Notes: generated from the sequence alone by a model not told the origin. DNA of 64,000 nucleotides from Subsaximicrobium wynnwilliamsii (GCF_007997225.1 NZ_VORM01000022.1:1-64000); one strand, 5' to 3'; positions 15,387-24,832 are shown, counted from the first letter of the stretch. Made by a program: numbers and translations.

Positions 15387-17849
15387 TTAGTTTTTAGCCT
15401 TTCTAAACGTTTCCTTTTGAATGCGTTGGATGCGCTTGTCCAATTTCTCACTGCTAAGCGATTGTCTCAAACTATCCACTTTTATAGGAAAACTCAAGGG
15501 CGTAAAGGTATTTGTTTTTTTGATGATGAGTTTGCTATTATGAATGCGATCGAAAGCGTCCTTGAGTCGTACTTCCTCCAATTGCTGGTCAAAAACTTCA
15601 GTATAGGCTTGGCGTAATAAGAGATTATTAGGCTCATTGTCTTCCAAAACCCTAAAGATCAAACCCGAAGACGATTGCAGACTTTTATTATTCCGATTGG
15701 CACCGGGCATCGATTGTACCACCAAGCCAGAAATCACCGCGATGTCCCGAAACTTTCGCGAAGCCATTTCCGCAGCATTGATGCTGGCCACCACGTCTTC
15801 CATCAAATGCTCCTTGCTTAAAATAGTACGTACGTTGTTTTCATTCAACGGAATTTCTTGATCGCTCAATAATTCGAAGCCGTAATCATTCATGGCGATG
15901 GTAAAGGTCAAAGGCTCGATTTTACTGAGGCGGTAGGCAATCAATGCGGAAATGACCTCGTGCACCAATCGCCCTTCAAACGGATACATAAATAAATGGA
16001 AGCCTTCTTTGGTATCTATCAATTCCACCAAAAACTCATCTTCCCTGGGGATGTGTGAAAATTCACTTTGACGAGCTATCAACGGATGCAGAAAGCGCAA
16101 TTCCCGTTCTTGTGTTCCTGGGTTGAGCGCGTCACTCAATTTCTTCCGAAGAAAATGACTCATATAAGAACTCAGCGGAAGCCGTCCGCCCATCCAACTT
16201 GGGGAAATCGCTTTTTTGGCTTTGCTCATTTTCACAAAGACAGTCATGTCCTTGATGTGCAGCAATTCCAAAACCCGTCCCGCTAAAATAAAGCTGTCGT
16301 TCGGTTTCAATTTTGATATAAAATACTCCTCAACCATGCCAATATAACCGCCAGACATGAATTTGACCCGCAGCATGGCGTCGCTCACAATGGCACCAAT
16401 ATTCATGCGGTGCAACATGCTAATGCGTCTGGACTTGACTTTATAGAGGCCATCGTCATCGAGAAAAACCTTATGGAATTCTTCATAAGACTTGAGTGTA
16501 TTACCTCCTTGGGTAATGAATTGAATGGCCCAGGCAAATTCATCTTCGGTCATTAACGAAAACGCATGGGTTCGCTTTAATAAATTGTAGGTTTCTTCCG
16601 CCTTAAACCCTTCGCCAACTGCGAGAGTGACCATAAATTGTACCATCACATCAAAGGTCAAGACCATGGGTTGGCGAGCTTCTACTTTTTGTTCCTTGAC
16701 CGCTTCCTTGAGCGCAGCAGCTTCAATGATTTCTAAGGAATGTGTGGGAATCATATAGATTTTCGAAACCTCGTAGGGCGAGTGACCACTGCGACCTGCG
16801 CGCTGCATAAATCGAGCAATGCCTTTTGCTGAACCAATTTGGATGACGCAATCCACCGGTTTGAAATCCACACCCAAATCTAAGGAAGAGGTACACACCA
16901 CCGCTTTTAAAATACCTTCGGAAATGCTATCCTCAATCCAATTGCGCAATTTTTTATCGATGGAACCGTGATGGATGGCCAGAAGACCTGCGAGGTCGGG
17001 GTCGGCTTCCAAGAGGATTTGGTACCATAATTCCGATTGGCCTCGGGTATTGGTAAAGATGAGCGTGGTTTTGTTCGCATGAATGATGGGAATGATCTTA
17101 GACGCCATGCTCCTACCCAAATGGCCCGCCCATGGCAATACCTCCACCTCATCGGGCAAGACGGGAATGACCTTGATTTTCTTCTTTAATTTGGACTTAA
17201 TCATTAAAGTTTTCTTTTCCGGATAGGGAATCAAAACCTTTGCAGCTTCCTCGAGATTGCCAATGGTCGCGGTAATGCCCCAAATACTTAGATTTTTAGA
17301 AAGTTGGTTCAATCTAGCAACTGCCAGCTCGGTCAAAATCCCTCGTTTGTTGCCCAAAAGTTCGTGCCATTCGTCAACAGCAACGCAGTTCAAGGATTTG
17401 AACCATCTCGAATTATTTTTCTGTGAGAACAATAAATGCAAGGTTTCTGGGGTGCTTATAAGAACATCGGGCATCAATCGCTCTTGTTGGCGACGAATCT
17501 TTGTGGGAGTATCGCCATTTCTTACCGCCACTTCCCAATCCAACCCGATTTCTTCAATTGCAGCGGTCATGGCTTTTGCCAAATCTTTAGCTAAAGATCG
17601 CAGCGGACTAACCCACAATAATTTGAGTCCTTTTTGATACTGTTCAGGATGGTTGAGATAATCAATGACGACTGCCAAAAACACAGAAAAGGTCTTGCCA
17701 AAACCCGTTGGCGCAACCACCATCCCGCTGCAGCCCTTGGCGTATTTCGCCCAGGTTTGCTCTTGAAATGGGAAAGGCAGATTTCCCTTGGTCGCCATCC
17801 AATCGGCAATGATTTGATAGCCTACGGAAGTTTTAAAGGTCTTGCTCAA
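15387..17849 (-). CDS. Ligase-associated DEXH-box DNA helicase (Lhr-like)
   Basis: The product has 820 residues. Walker A is APTGFGKT at about 46-53, and the DEXH box is VDEWHELLGNKRG (D159-E-W-H162). Helicase motif IV-VI segments follow: TTLIFTNTRGQSELWYQ, CTSSLDLGVDFK and MQRAGRSGHS. A long C-terminal Lhr-type domain is present. The length is typical for the short, ligase-associated Lhr branch. The start overlaps the ligase stop by 4 bp (ATGA), so ligase and helicase are translationally coupled. The predicted role is DNA unwinding in a repair pathway with ligase, exonuclease and PdeM. Confidence 0.93.
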   Translation of the reverse strand: MSKTFKTSVGYQIIADWMATKGNLPFPFQEQTWAKYAKGCSGMVVAPTGFGKTFSVFLAVVIDYLNHPEQYQKGLKLLWVSPLRSLAKDLAKAMTAAIEEIGLDWEVAVRNGDTPTKIRRQQERLMPDVLISTPETLHLLFSQKNNSRWFKSLNCVAVDEWHELLGNKRGILTELAVARLNQLSKNLSIWGITATIGNLEEAAKVLIPYPEKKTLMIKSKLKKKIKVIPVLPDEVEVLPWAGHLGRSMASKIIPIIHANKTTLIFTNTRGQSELWYQILLEADPDLAGLLAIHHGSIDKKLRNWIEDSISEGILKAVVCTSSLDLGVDFKPVDCVIQIGSAKGIARFMQRAGRSGHSPYEVSKIYMIPTHSLEIIEAAALKEAVKEQKVEARQPMVLTFDVMVQFMVTLAVGEGFKAEETYNLLKRTHAFSLMTEDEFAWAIQFITQGGNTLKSYEEFHKVFLDDDGLYKVKSRRISMLHRMNIGAIVSDAMLRVKFMSGGYIGMVEEYFISKLKPNDSFILAGRVLELLHIKDMTVFVKMSKAKKAISPSWMGGRLPLSSYMSHFLRKKLSDALNPGTQERELRFLHPLIARQSEFSHIPREDEFLVELIDTKEGFHLFMYPFEGRLVHEVISALIAYRLSKIEPLTFTIAMNDYGFELLSDQEIPLNENNVRTILSKEHLMEDVVASINAAEMASRKFRDIAVISGLVVQSMPGANRNNKSLQSSSGLIFRVLEDNEPNNLLLRQAYTEVFDQQLEEVRLKDAFDRIHNSKLIIKKTNTFTPLSFPIKVDSLRQSLSSEKLDKRIQRIQKETFRKAKN

Positions 17850-19441
17850 TTTGGGGACAGGATCAATTGTTTCACGGTTTCAATGGTATCTATTTCTTCA
17901 ACTGGCTTGTCTTTTCGCCATCTGGAAATACGCGGAAATCGAAGTGCCACGCCAGATTTATGCCGATTGCTCAGCGCTATACCTTCGAATGCAATTTCAA
18001 AGACCAACTCTGGCTTTACGGTTCTTACGGGCCCGAATTTTTCGATGGAATTCTTTTTCACAAAACGACTCACTTCCAATATTTCTTCATTGGTCAATCC
18101 CGAATAGGCTTTCGCCACCGTTACCAAACCGTCGTCCTTTCTGACGGCGAAGGTATAATCGGTATAATGGGCGCTTCGTCTTCCGCTGCCTTTTTGGGCG
18201 TAAATCATAACCGCATCAATGGTAAGTGGGTCTACTTTCCATTTCCACCAATCGCCTTTCTTTCGGCCGGTGTGATACGGCGAATTTTTCTGTTTGAGCA
18301 TTAAGCCTTCAGAATCTTTAGCTCTTGCTCCAGCGCGAATCGGGATGAGTTCCTCCCAAGTTTCCGCAGTAATGATTTCAGAAATGAATAAAGTTTTATT
18401 ACTGGTGTTTTCCGCAGTAAATAATGACTCCAAAAGCGAACGTCTTTCCGCCAAAGCTTGCTCCCGCATGTCGTTCCCATTCCATTCCATAAGGTCGTAG
18501 GCGTAAAAACCTATGGGCACCTCTTCCAACAATTTTTTGGTTACATTTTTACGGTTAAGCCGTTTTTGGAGGTCGTTAAAAAGCAAAATCGCATTGTCTT
18601 TCAAGGCCAAAATCTCGCCATCAATCACAAAATCGCCTTCCAGTCTTTCAATCGCTGCGACCAACTCCGGAAATTGTTCGGTCACCAATTCCTCGCCTCT
18701 GGACCAAATAAAAATCTCGTCGTTGCGCTTTACTATTTGTCCGCGAATGCCATCCCACTTGTATTCCACCTGCCAAGCCTTGACATCGCCTAAATCGGTC
18801 AAGTCCTTTTCCAAGGCATAAGCCAAACAAAACGGATAGGGTTTGGAGTTGTCATAATTAATGTGCTCGCCTTGCAAGAGATCATCAAAACTGATTTCAT
18901 TGATGTCCCAATTGCCGATGATGCTATGCATGAGCTGGTTGGCCTCAATCCCAGAGAATTTAGCCAAGGCATTGACTAAGGTTTTCTTGGAAACGCCCAC
19001 CCTAAAGCTACCGCCAATGAGTTTGTTGAAAATCAGGCATTCCTGTGTTTCCAAACCCGACCAAGCCTTGCGCACGAAGCCTTCCTTTTCAGCATCAGAT
19101 TTTGACTTTAAGTCCACAATCTCCTGCATCCAATGGCTAAAGGTTTTTTCAATATGATGTGTGGGTTCTGGCAACAAAAGCGCCATGGTTTCCCCTAAAT
19201 CGCCTACCGTGCTGTAACTTTCCAGAAACAACCATTCAGGAATTCCTGCAACCTCCATGCACCATTGCTTCATCACCGTGGTTTTTATGGGGCGTTTGGG
19301 GCGTTTCCCTGTAAAAATCGCGATGAGCCAAAGCTTATCCTTATCGGGTGCCGTTTGAAAATACTCAACAAAAGCCGCGATCTTATCGTTGGTCTTATTG
19401 GTGATTTCCACCGCACTAATGAGTTTTGAAAAATGCTTCAT
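17846..19441 (-). CDS. ATP-dependent DNA ligase (ligase-associated repair set)
   Basis: The product has 531 residues. An N-terminal DNA-binding domain is followed by the nucleotidyltransferase core. Motif I is EYKWDGIRGQ with the adenylated lysine K228. Further motifs are DGEILAL, the KDSEGLMLK segment and DWWKWK. A C-terminal OB-fold region contains DGLVTVAKAYSGLTNEEI. It seals nicks using ATP, in contrast to the housekeeping NAD+ ligase. It is coupled to the helicase by a 4-bp overlap. A gap of 178 bp with a REP-like palindrome and a hairpin separates it from the exonuclease gene. Confidence 0.94.
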   Translation of the reverse strand: MKHFSKLISAVEITNKTNDKIAAFVEYFQTAPDKDKLWLIAIFTGKRPKRPIKTTVMKQWCMEVAGIPEWLFLESYSTVGDLGETMALLLPEPTHHIEKTFSHWMQEIVDLKSKSDAEKEGFVRKAWSGLETQECLIFNKLIGGSFRVGVSKKTLVNALAKFSGIEANQLMHSIIGNWDINEISFDDLLQGEHINYDNSKPYPFCLAYALEKDLTDLGDVKAWQVEYKWDGIRGQIVKRNDEIFIWSRGEELVTEQFPELVAAIERLEGDFVIDGEILALKDNAILLFNDLQKRLNRKNVTKKLLEEVPIGFYAYDLMEWNGNDMREQALAERRSLLESLFTAENTSNKTLFISEIITAETWEELIPIRAGARAKDSEGLMLKQKNSPYHTGRKKGDWWKWKVDPLTIDAVMIYAQKGSGRRSAHYTDYTFAVRKDDGLVTVAKAYSGLTNEEILEVSRFVKKNSIEKFGPVRTVKPELVFEIAFEGIALSNRHKSGVALRFPRISRWRKDKPVEEIDTIETVKQLILSPN

Positions 19442-19484
19442 CTGTTGGTTTTGATAAATAAATGTGAAATAAAGAATCTAGACC

Positions 19485-19504
19485 GTCCCGATAACTATCG
19501 GGAC
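19485..19504. repeat. REP-like palindrome (copy 2)
   Basis: GTCCCGATA and TATCGGGAC form 9-bp arms around AC, flanked on the left by TAGACC. It is the reverse orientation of the copy at 14487-14502. The flanking AT-rich words (TAGAATATAGAACATAGAC) resemble those beside the copy at 56656-56671. Confidence 0.7.
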
Positions 19505-19556
19505 TTATAGAATATAGAACATAGACTTGAGCGTGACTAAACGATAAAATTCATAT

Positions 19557-19576
19557 TTGGACAAAAAATTGTCCAA
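19557..19576 (-). terminator. 8-bp hairpin downstream of the exonuclease gene
   Basis: TTGGACAA and TTGTCCAA are perfect arms around a 4-base loop, about 45 bp beyond the exonuclease stop. There is no T run after the stem, so it may be a transcript-end hairpin rather than a classic intrinsic terminator. Confidence 0.35.
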
Positions 19577-19619
19577 CCGCTTTCGAAGTAATTATTTTTA
19601 TAAAAAAATGCTACATAGT

Positions 19620-20642
19620 TCATGAGGCTTGTTTAGATTTAGGTTCCGCTTCGGTATCATCTTCGTTGCTGCCATATTCGGTTTTGACTTCTTCGGAAGG
19701 GATGCCGATTTCATTCAAATATTTGGAAAAAATCGCTTGGGAGCCGTGGGTCACGTAGACTTTTTCAGCCTCGGTCGCTTTTACTGCTTGAAGGAGTCCG
19801 TTCCAATCGGCATGATCACTTACCGGAAAACCCGCATCAACACTTTGCCAGCGTTTATTGCCCCGAATTTGCATCCAGCCCGAACATATCGCGGTAGCAG
19901 CATTAGGGATGCGTTTGATCATGTTAGACCCCAATAAAGCCGGTGGCACAATCACGATTTTATTCTGCACCTCTTTTTTATCCGTTTCAGCCGTCCATTT
20001 TTTTGTGGCAGGTAATTTGATACCTGTTGTGGCAATGGCTTCATTGATGTTGTGAATGGCGGTATGCACGTAAATCTCGCCCATGCCTTCCATCAGTTTC
20101 ATTAGGCGCTGGGCTTTACCGAGTGAATAGCCCAAAAAGACGCTGGTTCGGTTTCGAGCCTGATTGTTCAACACCCAATCCTGCATTTTTTGTTGCAGCT
20201 CTTCTTCTTTCATCCAATTGTAGATGGGGAGACCGAAAGTGCTTTCAGTAATAAATTCATGGCATTTAACCGGTTCAAAGGGGACGGTGAGATAATCGTT
20301 TTTGACTTTATAATCCCCTGAAAAAACCACAACGAAACCTTTATGTTCCAATCTAATTTGGGCTGAGCCAATGGTGTGACCTGCAGGAAAAAAACCGACT
20401 TTAACGCCATTGATGGTCTTTTCTGAATTGTAAGGCATGCTTTCCACAGAAATATCCTGGCCAATACGATGTTTTAAAATGGCTTTAGAGTCGTCATGAC
20501 AGAGGTAATGGCTCATGCCCCATCTCGCATGATCGGCGTGACCGTGGGAAATAATGGCAAAATCTACCGGAAACCAAGGGTCAAGATAGAACTTGCCAGG
20601 AATGCAGTAAATGCCTTTTTTTGTGAATTTGATCAATTTCAA
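19620..20642 (-). CDS. Ligase-associated DNA damage response exonuclease (metallo-beta-lactamase fold)
   Basis: The product has 340 residues. The MBL metal site is SHGHADHARWG (H33-x-H35-x-D37-H38). Further beta-CASP-like segments are FFPAGHTIGSAQI, VFSGDYK, TESTFG and PVSDHADW. This is an SNM1/Artemis-type nuclease homologue. It forms the fourth member of the conserved ligase-helicase-PdeM-MBL set and is the first gene in the leftward order. The C-terminal tail (DDTEAEPKSKQAS) is disordered. Confidence 0.92.
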   Translation of the reverse strand: MKLIKFTKKGIYCIPGKFYLDPWFPVDFAIISHGHADHARWGMSHYLCHDDSKAILKHRIGQDISVESMPYNSEKTINGVKVGFFPAGHTIGSAQIRLEHKGFVVVFSGDYKVKNDYLTVPFEPVKCHEFITESTFGLPIYNWMKEEELQQKMQDWVLNNQARNRTSVFLGYSLGKAQRLMKLMEGMGEIYVHTAIHNINEAIATTGIKLPATKKWTAETDKKEVQNKIVIVPPALLGSNMIKRIPNAATAICSGWMQIRGNKRWQSVDAGFPVSDHADWNGLLQAVKATEAEKVYVTHGSQAIFSKYLNEIGIPSEEVKTEYGSNEDDTEAEPKSKQAS

Positions 20643-21024
20643 GGGAACAAGCGTTTTCTATAAAGATAAGGCATTTTCAAGTTTTGGTGGTAGGCCAAAT
20701 GGATAAGAGCAGAAATTAACTTGAAGGAGCTATTTAAATTTGAATGTAAAAACCTTATTCAAAAACACTACTGTTTTATATAAAAAATCTAATATCAGAA
20801 AGTTTGCTTTCGAACTATCAAGGTTTAATAAAATCACATTTTAAAAAATGAGCTTAGAAACAATGCTAAAATTTTTAATCTGTGAGTATCAGTTAAATCT
20901 GCGTTATCAGCGTTCCTAAATAAGAACTCTGATAACGCAGATTAATTAGATTTGCGCTGTTCTAAAAAGACCCGAAAACAACTCCTTTCTCGTGAGAGCC
21001 GGTTTGAAATGATTTCCAAAAAAA
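20643..21024. other. Intergenic region with a 15-bp inverted repeat
   Basis: There is no gene. AATCTGCGTTATCAG at 20896-20910 and its exact complement CTGATAACGCAGATT at 20929-20943 enclose 18 bases that can pair a further 4 bp (GTTC/GAAC). It lies about 80-130 bp beyond the lacI-family stop and may end that transcript, or be one of the TCTGCGTTATCAG-type intergenic repeats known from Bacteroidota. The part nearer 20643 is AT-rich and should hold the promoter of the repair set. Confidence 0.55.
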
Positions 21025-22032
21025 TCACAAAGTCGTATCCCGTAAAATCAATTTGGTTTTGATGGTTTTGGTGGTGTGTGTTTTAGGCGTCCTGTCTTCC
21101 AGACGTGCGAGTAGCAATTCAACGGAAGCGCGTCCAATATCAAAGGTATGTTGGGACACGGTGGATAATTTAGGATCTGTGAATTGCAGCACGTTTTCAT
21201 CTGAAAATCCGATGATACTCAAATCTTTTGGCACCTTTCGTTTGTGTTTGATGGCTTTTTGAAGCGCAATCACTCCAGAAACATTATCTATGGCAATAAT
21301 GCCATCAATACTGTTGTCATCACGCAACAGCGATTCAATCTGTGCTTCTGCCGATTCGCCTCGCTTCAAACTCAATATTTCTGGGCCGCTGGAATAATCT
21401 GAAGCATCTTCCAAGGCTTTGAGATAGCCATTGGTTCTTAATTTCCCAACGCTCAATTCCTCAATATCACCAATGAGGACGATGTGTTTACGGCCTTCCT
21501 TCAGCAAATATTCGGTTGCCTCAAAGGCAGCACCAAAATCATCGATGATGACCTTGTCACATGCGATTAGATCTGAAACCCGATCAAACAACACGATTGG
21601 AATATTCTGTTTTAGGATGTCGTTGATGTGTTCTATATTATCCTTGATTTGGGTTTCTTCAGCAATGGATAGGATAAAACCGTCAACACTGCCATTAGAA
21701 AGCAATTGCAAACTATTATCCTCTTTGGAGCGCGTCTCATTAGACAAACAGGTAATGATATTGTAGCCATGTTTGGTGGCTTCCATTTCAATGGCATAGA
21801 GCGCTTTGGCAAAAAAGTGATTTAGGATATTTGGCACTATCACGCCAATGGTAAAGGTCTTACTCTTTTTCAAGCTTACCGCCAATTTATTGGGCTTGTA
21901 ATTGAGATGCTTGGCCAAGGCCTTCACGCGTTCTATGGTATCTGGAGAAATTTCATCACTGTTATTCAATGCTTTTGATACCGTGGAAATCGATACGCTT
22001 AATTGCTCTGCCAAGTGTTTGAGAGTAACCAT
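21025..22032 (-). CDS. LacI/GalR-family transcriptional regulator
   Basis: The product has 335 residues. The N-terminal helix-turn-helix and hinge are textbook LacI: VTLKHLAEQLSVSISTVSKA, then LNNSDEISPDTIERV and LNYKPNKLAVSLK. A periplasmic-binding-like effector domain follows (TFTIGVIVPNILNHFFAK, then VDGFILSIAEET, IIGFSDENVLQFTDPKLSTV). Position at the edge of the beta-glucan locus suggests it senses a sugar or oligosaccharide from that pathway. A central-CG palindrome at 23775-23790 is a candidate operator. Confidence 0.94.
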   Translation of the reverse strand: MVTLKHLAEQLSVSISTVSKALNNSDEISPDTIERVKALAKHLNYKPNKLAVSLKKSKTFTIGVIVPNILNHFFAKALYAIEMEATKHGYNIITCLSNETRSKEDNSLQLLSNGSVDGFILSIAEETQIKDNIEHINDILKQNIPIVLFDRVSDLIACDKVIIDDFGAAFEATEYLLKEGRKHIVLIGDIEELSVGKLRTNGYLKALEDASDYSSGPEILSLKRGESAEAQIESLLRDDNSIDGIIAIDNVSGVIALQKAIKHKRKVPKDLSIIGFSDENVLQFTDPKLSTVSQHTFDIGRASVELLLARLEDRTPKTHTTKTIKTKLILRDTTL

Positions 22033-22072
22033 GGATTAATGCCTTTTGTTGTTTAGATTAGATAGTTGAAAT

Positions 22073-22110
22073 AAAAAAGAGTGTACTTTTTTAAAAATAC
22101 ACTCTTTTTT
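22073..22110 (-). terminator. Strong hairpin terminator after the T9SS cargo gene
   Basis: AAAAAAGAGTGTA (22073-22085) and TACACTCTTTTTT (22098-22110) are perfect 13-bp arms. The structure has T runs on both strands and lies 19 bp beyond the stop of the leftward T9SS gene, separating it from lacI. Confidence 0.8.
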
Positions 22111-22128
22111 AATAATAAATGGGATTAT

Positions 22129-23505
22129 TTAATTTTTAATCAGTTTCACACTTTCAGAACCGCTCACGGTTGAGATTTTAGCAAAATAGATTCCCCTGTT
22201 TAAAGTAGAAGCATCTAACTCAACATTTAAAGCATTTGGGTTTAATGTCATCACACTTTTTCCTAGTACATCAAATACTTGTACTTGAGTAAGCTCTTTT
22301 TTAGCCTTAATCGTCCATGCATTGTTTGTTGGATTTGGAAAGACTTTGAAATCTGAAGCCACAAATTGATTGCTGCTTAATGTAGTAAACTCACCAAATT
22401 TGACATCATCAATATAAAAGAGGTCATCTGCCCCATCTGCGCTAGGTGCACCTGTAATATCGAAAAATATAACAATTCTTCCTAAGGTAGTAGGATCAGC
22501 AAATGCTGAAAAATCAAAGAATACCGTTTGCCAGTTACCTACATCCGTATAATTTCCGGGAACCTCTCTGTTAATACCTCCATTACCTGCATCTTCTGCT
22601 TTAAATAAAATTGGTATCGCTCTTGGGCCGCGTACTTTTAAAGCAAAGCCTCTATCATTAGTTGACAAATCCAAAACACTATTATTGGATAAGAGAAACT
22701 GTGCGTTTGCAAACGGTGCAACATTAATATTTTCAACTTGTAAAACAGTCGCGCTTGAATTAACGGCATCAGGATTATCATTTGTGACTTCTGTCACAGT
22801 CAAATCGCCTCCAGTAAAGTCTGAAGGTGTTTCGAAATCCACTAAAAAGTCACTTACAGTATTATCTCCGGTATCACAAGCATCAGGACAAGAACCACCA
22901 CAATCGATACCTTCTTCGTCTCCGTTTTGAATACCATCGTTGCAAGTCGGCTCAGATGCTTCAGATTGCGTAATATCGTCAATGTAATAAGTACCACTCA
23001 CTTCGATTGGAGGACAAGGATTTCCGCCACAGGGTGGGTCTAAATCAGGTTGGATTACCAAGACAGAATATTGTTCTGTACCAGTAAGGCCAGTTTGACC
23101 CGTAAAGTTGAATGTCACTTCTGTCCAAACACCAGCATCAGCTACGATTACATCCCTCTGATAAGTAGGGGCTCCAGTTTGCATTTGAAATCTCAATTGT
23201 AAGTTCGCTTTTGTTGACCAAATTTTCAAGGTAAACACGGTGCCATTTGCTAAATCAATTCCGGTAAAACTTGGTGCTTCAAAACCAAATCCACCACCAG
23301 CGTCCGCACCGCTTGGCTTATCTACTTGTAGAACTCTTGCCGAAGTGTTGATTCCCGTTGGATCAGGATTCTCAATATTGGCAAAAGTCAACCCTCCAAA
23401 CTGAAACTGTGCCGTCGAGCTTGCGTCTTCAAAATCAAGTGGTAATGATTGGCTGAAGACAAAAGCCGATGCCAGTAAAAAAGTTAATAATGTAATTTTT
23501 TTTAT
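22129..23505 (-). CDS. Secreted T9SS-targeted carbohydrate-binding-like protein with no canonical start codon
   Basis: The frame encodes a signal peptide (KKITLLTFLLASAFVFSQS), then a beta-sandwich domain of the type seen in the neighbouring lipoproteins (LPLDFED to YYIDDI). A cysteine-rich DGIQNGDEEGIDCGGSCP linker, a second such domain (VDFETPSDFTGG to FYIDDVKFG) and a T9SS C-terminal sorting domain (FKVFPNPTNNAWTIKA to SVKLIKN) follow. The signal peptide is preceded by ATA at 23503-23505, where ATG would be expected, and an in-frame stop lies eight codons upstream. The only other nearby rare starts are ATT codons. A TTG at 23391 would remove the signal peptide and is not credible. It likely binds or processes glycan outside the cell, but no catalytic motif is seen. 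Confidence 0.75.
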   Translation of the reverse strand: MKKITLLTFLLASAFVFSQSLPLDFEDASSTAQFQFGGLTFANIENPDPTGINTSARVLQVDKPSGADAGGGFGFEAPSFTGIDLANGTVFTLKIWSTKANLQLRFQMQTGAPTYQRDVIVADAGVWTEVTFNFTGQTGLTGTEQYSVLVIQPDLDPPCGGNPCPPIEVSGTYYIDDITQSEASEPTCNDGIQNGDEEGIDCGGSCPDACDTGDNTVSDFLVDFETPSDFTGGDLTVTEVTNDNPDAVNSSATVLQVENINVAPFANAQFLLSNNSVLDLSTNDRGFALKVRGPRAIPILFKAEDAGNGGINREVPGNYTDVGNWQTVFFDFSAFADPTTLGRIVIFFDITGAPSADGADDLFYIDDVKFGEFTTLSSNQFVASDFKVFPNPTNNAWTIKAKKELTQVQVFDVLGKSVMTLNPNALNVELDASTLNRGIYFAKISTVSGSESVKLIKN

Positions 23506-23900
23506 GTCAGTATATAGTTTAATTAATTAATATTCATTCAAATTTTAGCATTTGAATTTTGATATTCGTAAATATAGTAAGTATAAATTAAGAAATACGC
23601 AAATTATACCGCAACAATTAACATACAACCTCATAAAAAAAATGGTTTGTCTCCTTTTTTCACTAAGCATGCTTATTTGCAAGGCCAAATCAAATATTTT
23701 TATTTCTGATTATTTTGGCCTTTTTTTAAATCTGTATGGTTAATGTTGTGGTATTTTCATCTAATGTATTGCTTACTCAAACGATTGAGTTGAAAAAAAT
23801 GCATAAAAACTTAAGTAATTATTAAATGCTTGCCAACTAGCGCTCATAATCGAATCGCTTCCGTTATACAGACTAATCGATTCAACAACAGTCATAAAAC
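23506..23900. other. Intergenic region at the downstream end of the beta-glucan locus
   Basis: This region lies between the end of the GH17 gene and the T9SS gene. No gene is supported. It carries the LacI-type operator candidate at 23775-23790 and a smaller central-CG palindrome, AATCGATT, at 23875-23882. The rest is AT-rich and should hold the promoter of the T9SS gene. Confidence 0.5.
23775..23790. promoter_or_regulatory. Candidate LacI-family operator
   Basis: ACTCAAACGATTGAGT is a 16-bp palindrome with one mismatched pair and a central CG, the usual geometry of LacI/GalR-family operators. It is 270 bp upstream of the T9SS gene's apparent start and about 1.7 kb from the lacI-family gene. 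No second exact copy was noticed in the window, so the link is positional. Confidence 0.4.
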
Positions 23901-24809
23901 CTAAAATTTCAACTTTTCATGTTTATCCCAGAGTCCCCAAAACGCACCAACATCGCCTTCATCTCCTGTTTTCCAAGATTCGTCAAAAGATGAAAAATAG
24001 AAAACATCAATGTTATCATTAGCTGACCATTTTTGGGTATTGATAAAATACCTCATTGCATTTTCTTCCGAAGACATGGCAGCATCCAAACTTCCACCTT
24101 GACTAGGCCAGCCAGTCTCTGTAATAATTACCTTTTTACCTCTACCTGCATCTATGGCTTGACCATACATTTGTTGCATATGACTGAGGGCATGATCAAT
24201 ATGGCAGCCTTCCCAATACGGATAACAATTGGCCAATACCACATCGCTCACATCCACCAACTCTGGATGCACTGTAAACTCATAGTAGGCATCCACATAA
24301 CCAACGGTTACATCTGGAAGCGCTTGCTTTACGCGCTTGATGTACCCTAATAATTCCTCTAGGGTCAAATCTTTTCTATAAAGCACTTCGTTGCCAACTG
24401 CCGCAATATCAACAACGCCGGCTTTGCCCAACTCAATTAAACCATTTATTTCCTTTTCGTTCTCCTTCTTGTCACTGCTCAACCATGCCCCAACCAAGGT
24501 TTTCATACCCTGACGTTTCGCTATCCTAGGAATGTGCTCATTCCCCTCTATACAAGAAAAGGATCTTACCCATTGGGTATATGGTTTTATTATTTTTATG
24601 CGTCGTTCAACTTGTACTTCTGTAATAATATTGCCTGGCGTTTGCCCATCCTCATACATGCTGAAGCACAGACCGTGCATGCCGTTTTTAATCGTAGTTC
24701 TCCATAGGTCTTTAAGCTTATCTTCTGAGTAGTTGCTATAATCTACACCTACTTGTTCTGAATAATCTGCATGCTTTAAGACATAATCGTTGGCTCTTCT
24801 ATAGGACAT
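23901..24809 (-). CDS. GH17 family beta-1,3-glucan hydrolase, no signal peptide
   Basis: The product has 302 residues and forms the GH17 TIM barrel from end to end. The acid/base is E141 in AAVGNEV and the nucleophile is E231 in IITETGWPS, both hallmark GH17 motifs. WEGCHIDHA and FSSFDESWKTGDEGDVGAFW complete the barrel. There is no signal peptide or lipobox, so it should act in the cytosol on imported beta-1,3-gluco-oligosaccharides, or as a transglycosylase. It lies 23 bp after the GPH symporter gene. This pairing fits import followed by intracellular breakdown. A second GH17 in the same operon is a lipoprotein. Confidence 0.9.
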   Translation of the reverse strand: MSYRRANDYVLKHADYSEQVGVDYSNYSEDKLKDLWRTTIKNGMHGLCFSMYEDGQTPGNIITEVQVERRIKIIKPYTQWVRSFSCIEGNEHIPRIAKRQGMKTLVGAWLSSDKKENEKEINGLIELGKAGVVDIAAVGNEVLYRKDLTLEELLGYIKRVKQALPDVTVGYVDAYYEFTVHPELVDVSDVVLANCYPYWEGCHIDHALSHMQQMYGQAIDAGRGKKVIITETGWPSQGGSLDAAMSSEENAMRYFINTQKWSANDNIDVFYFSSFDESWKTGDEGDVGAFWGLWDKHEKLKF

Positions 24810-24832
24810 TGTATTTTATTTGAAATTGAATA

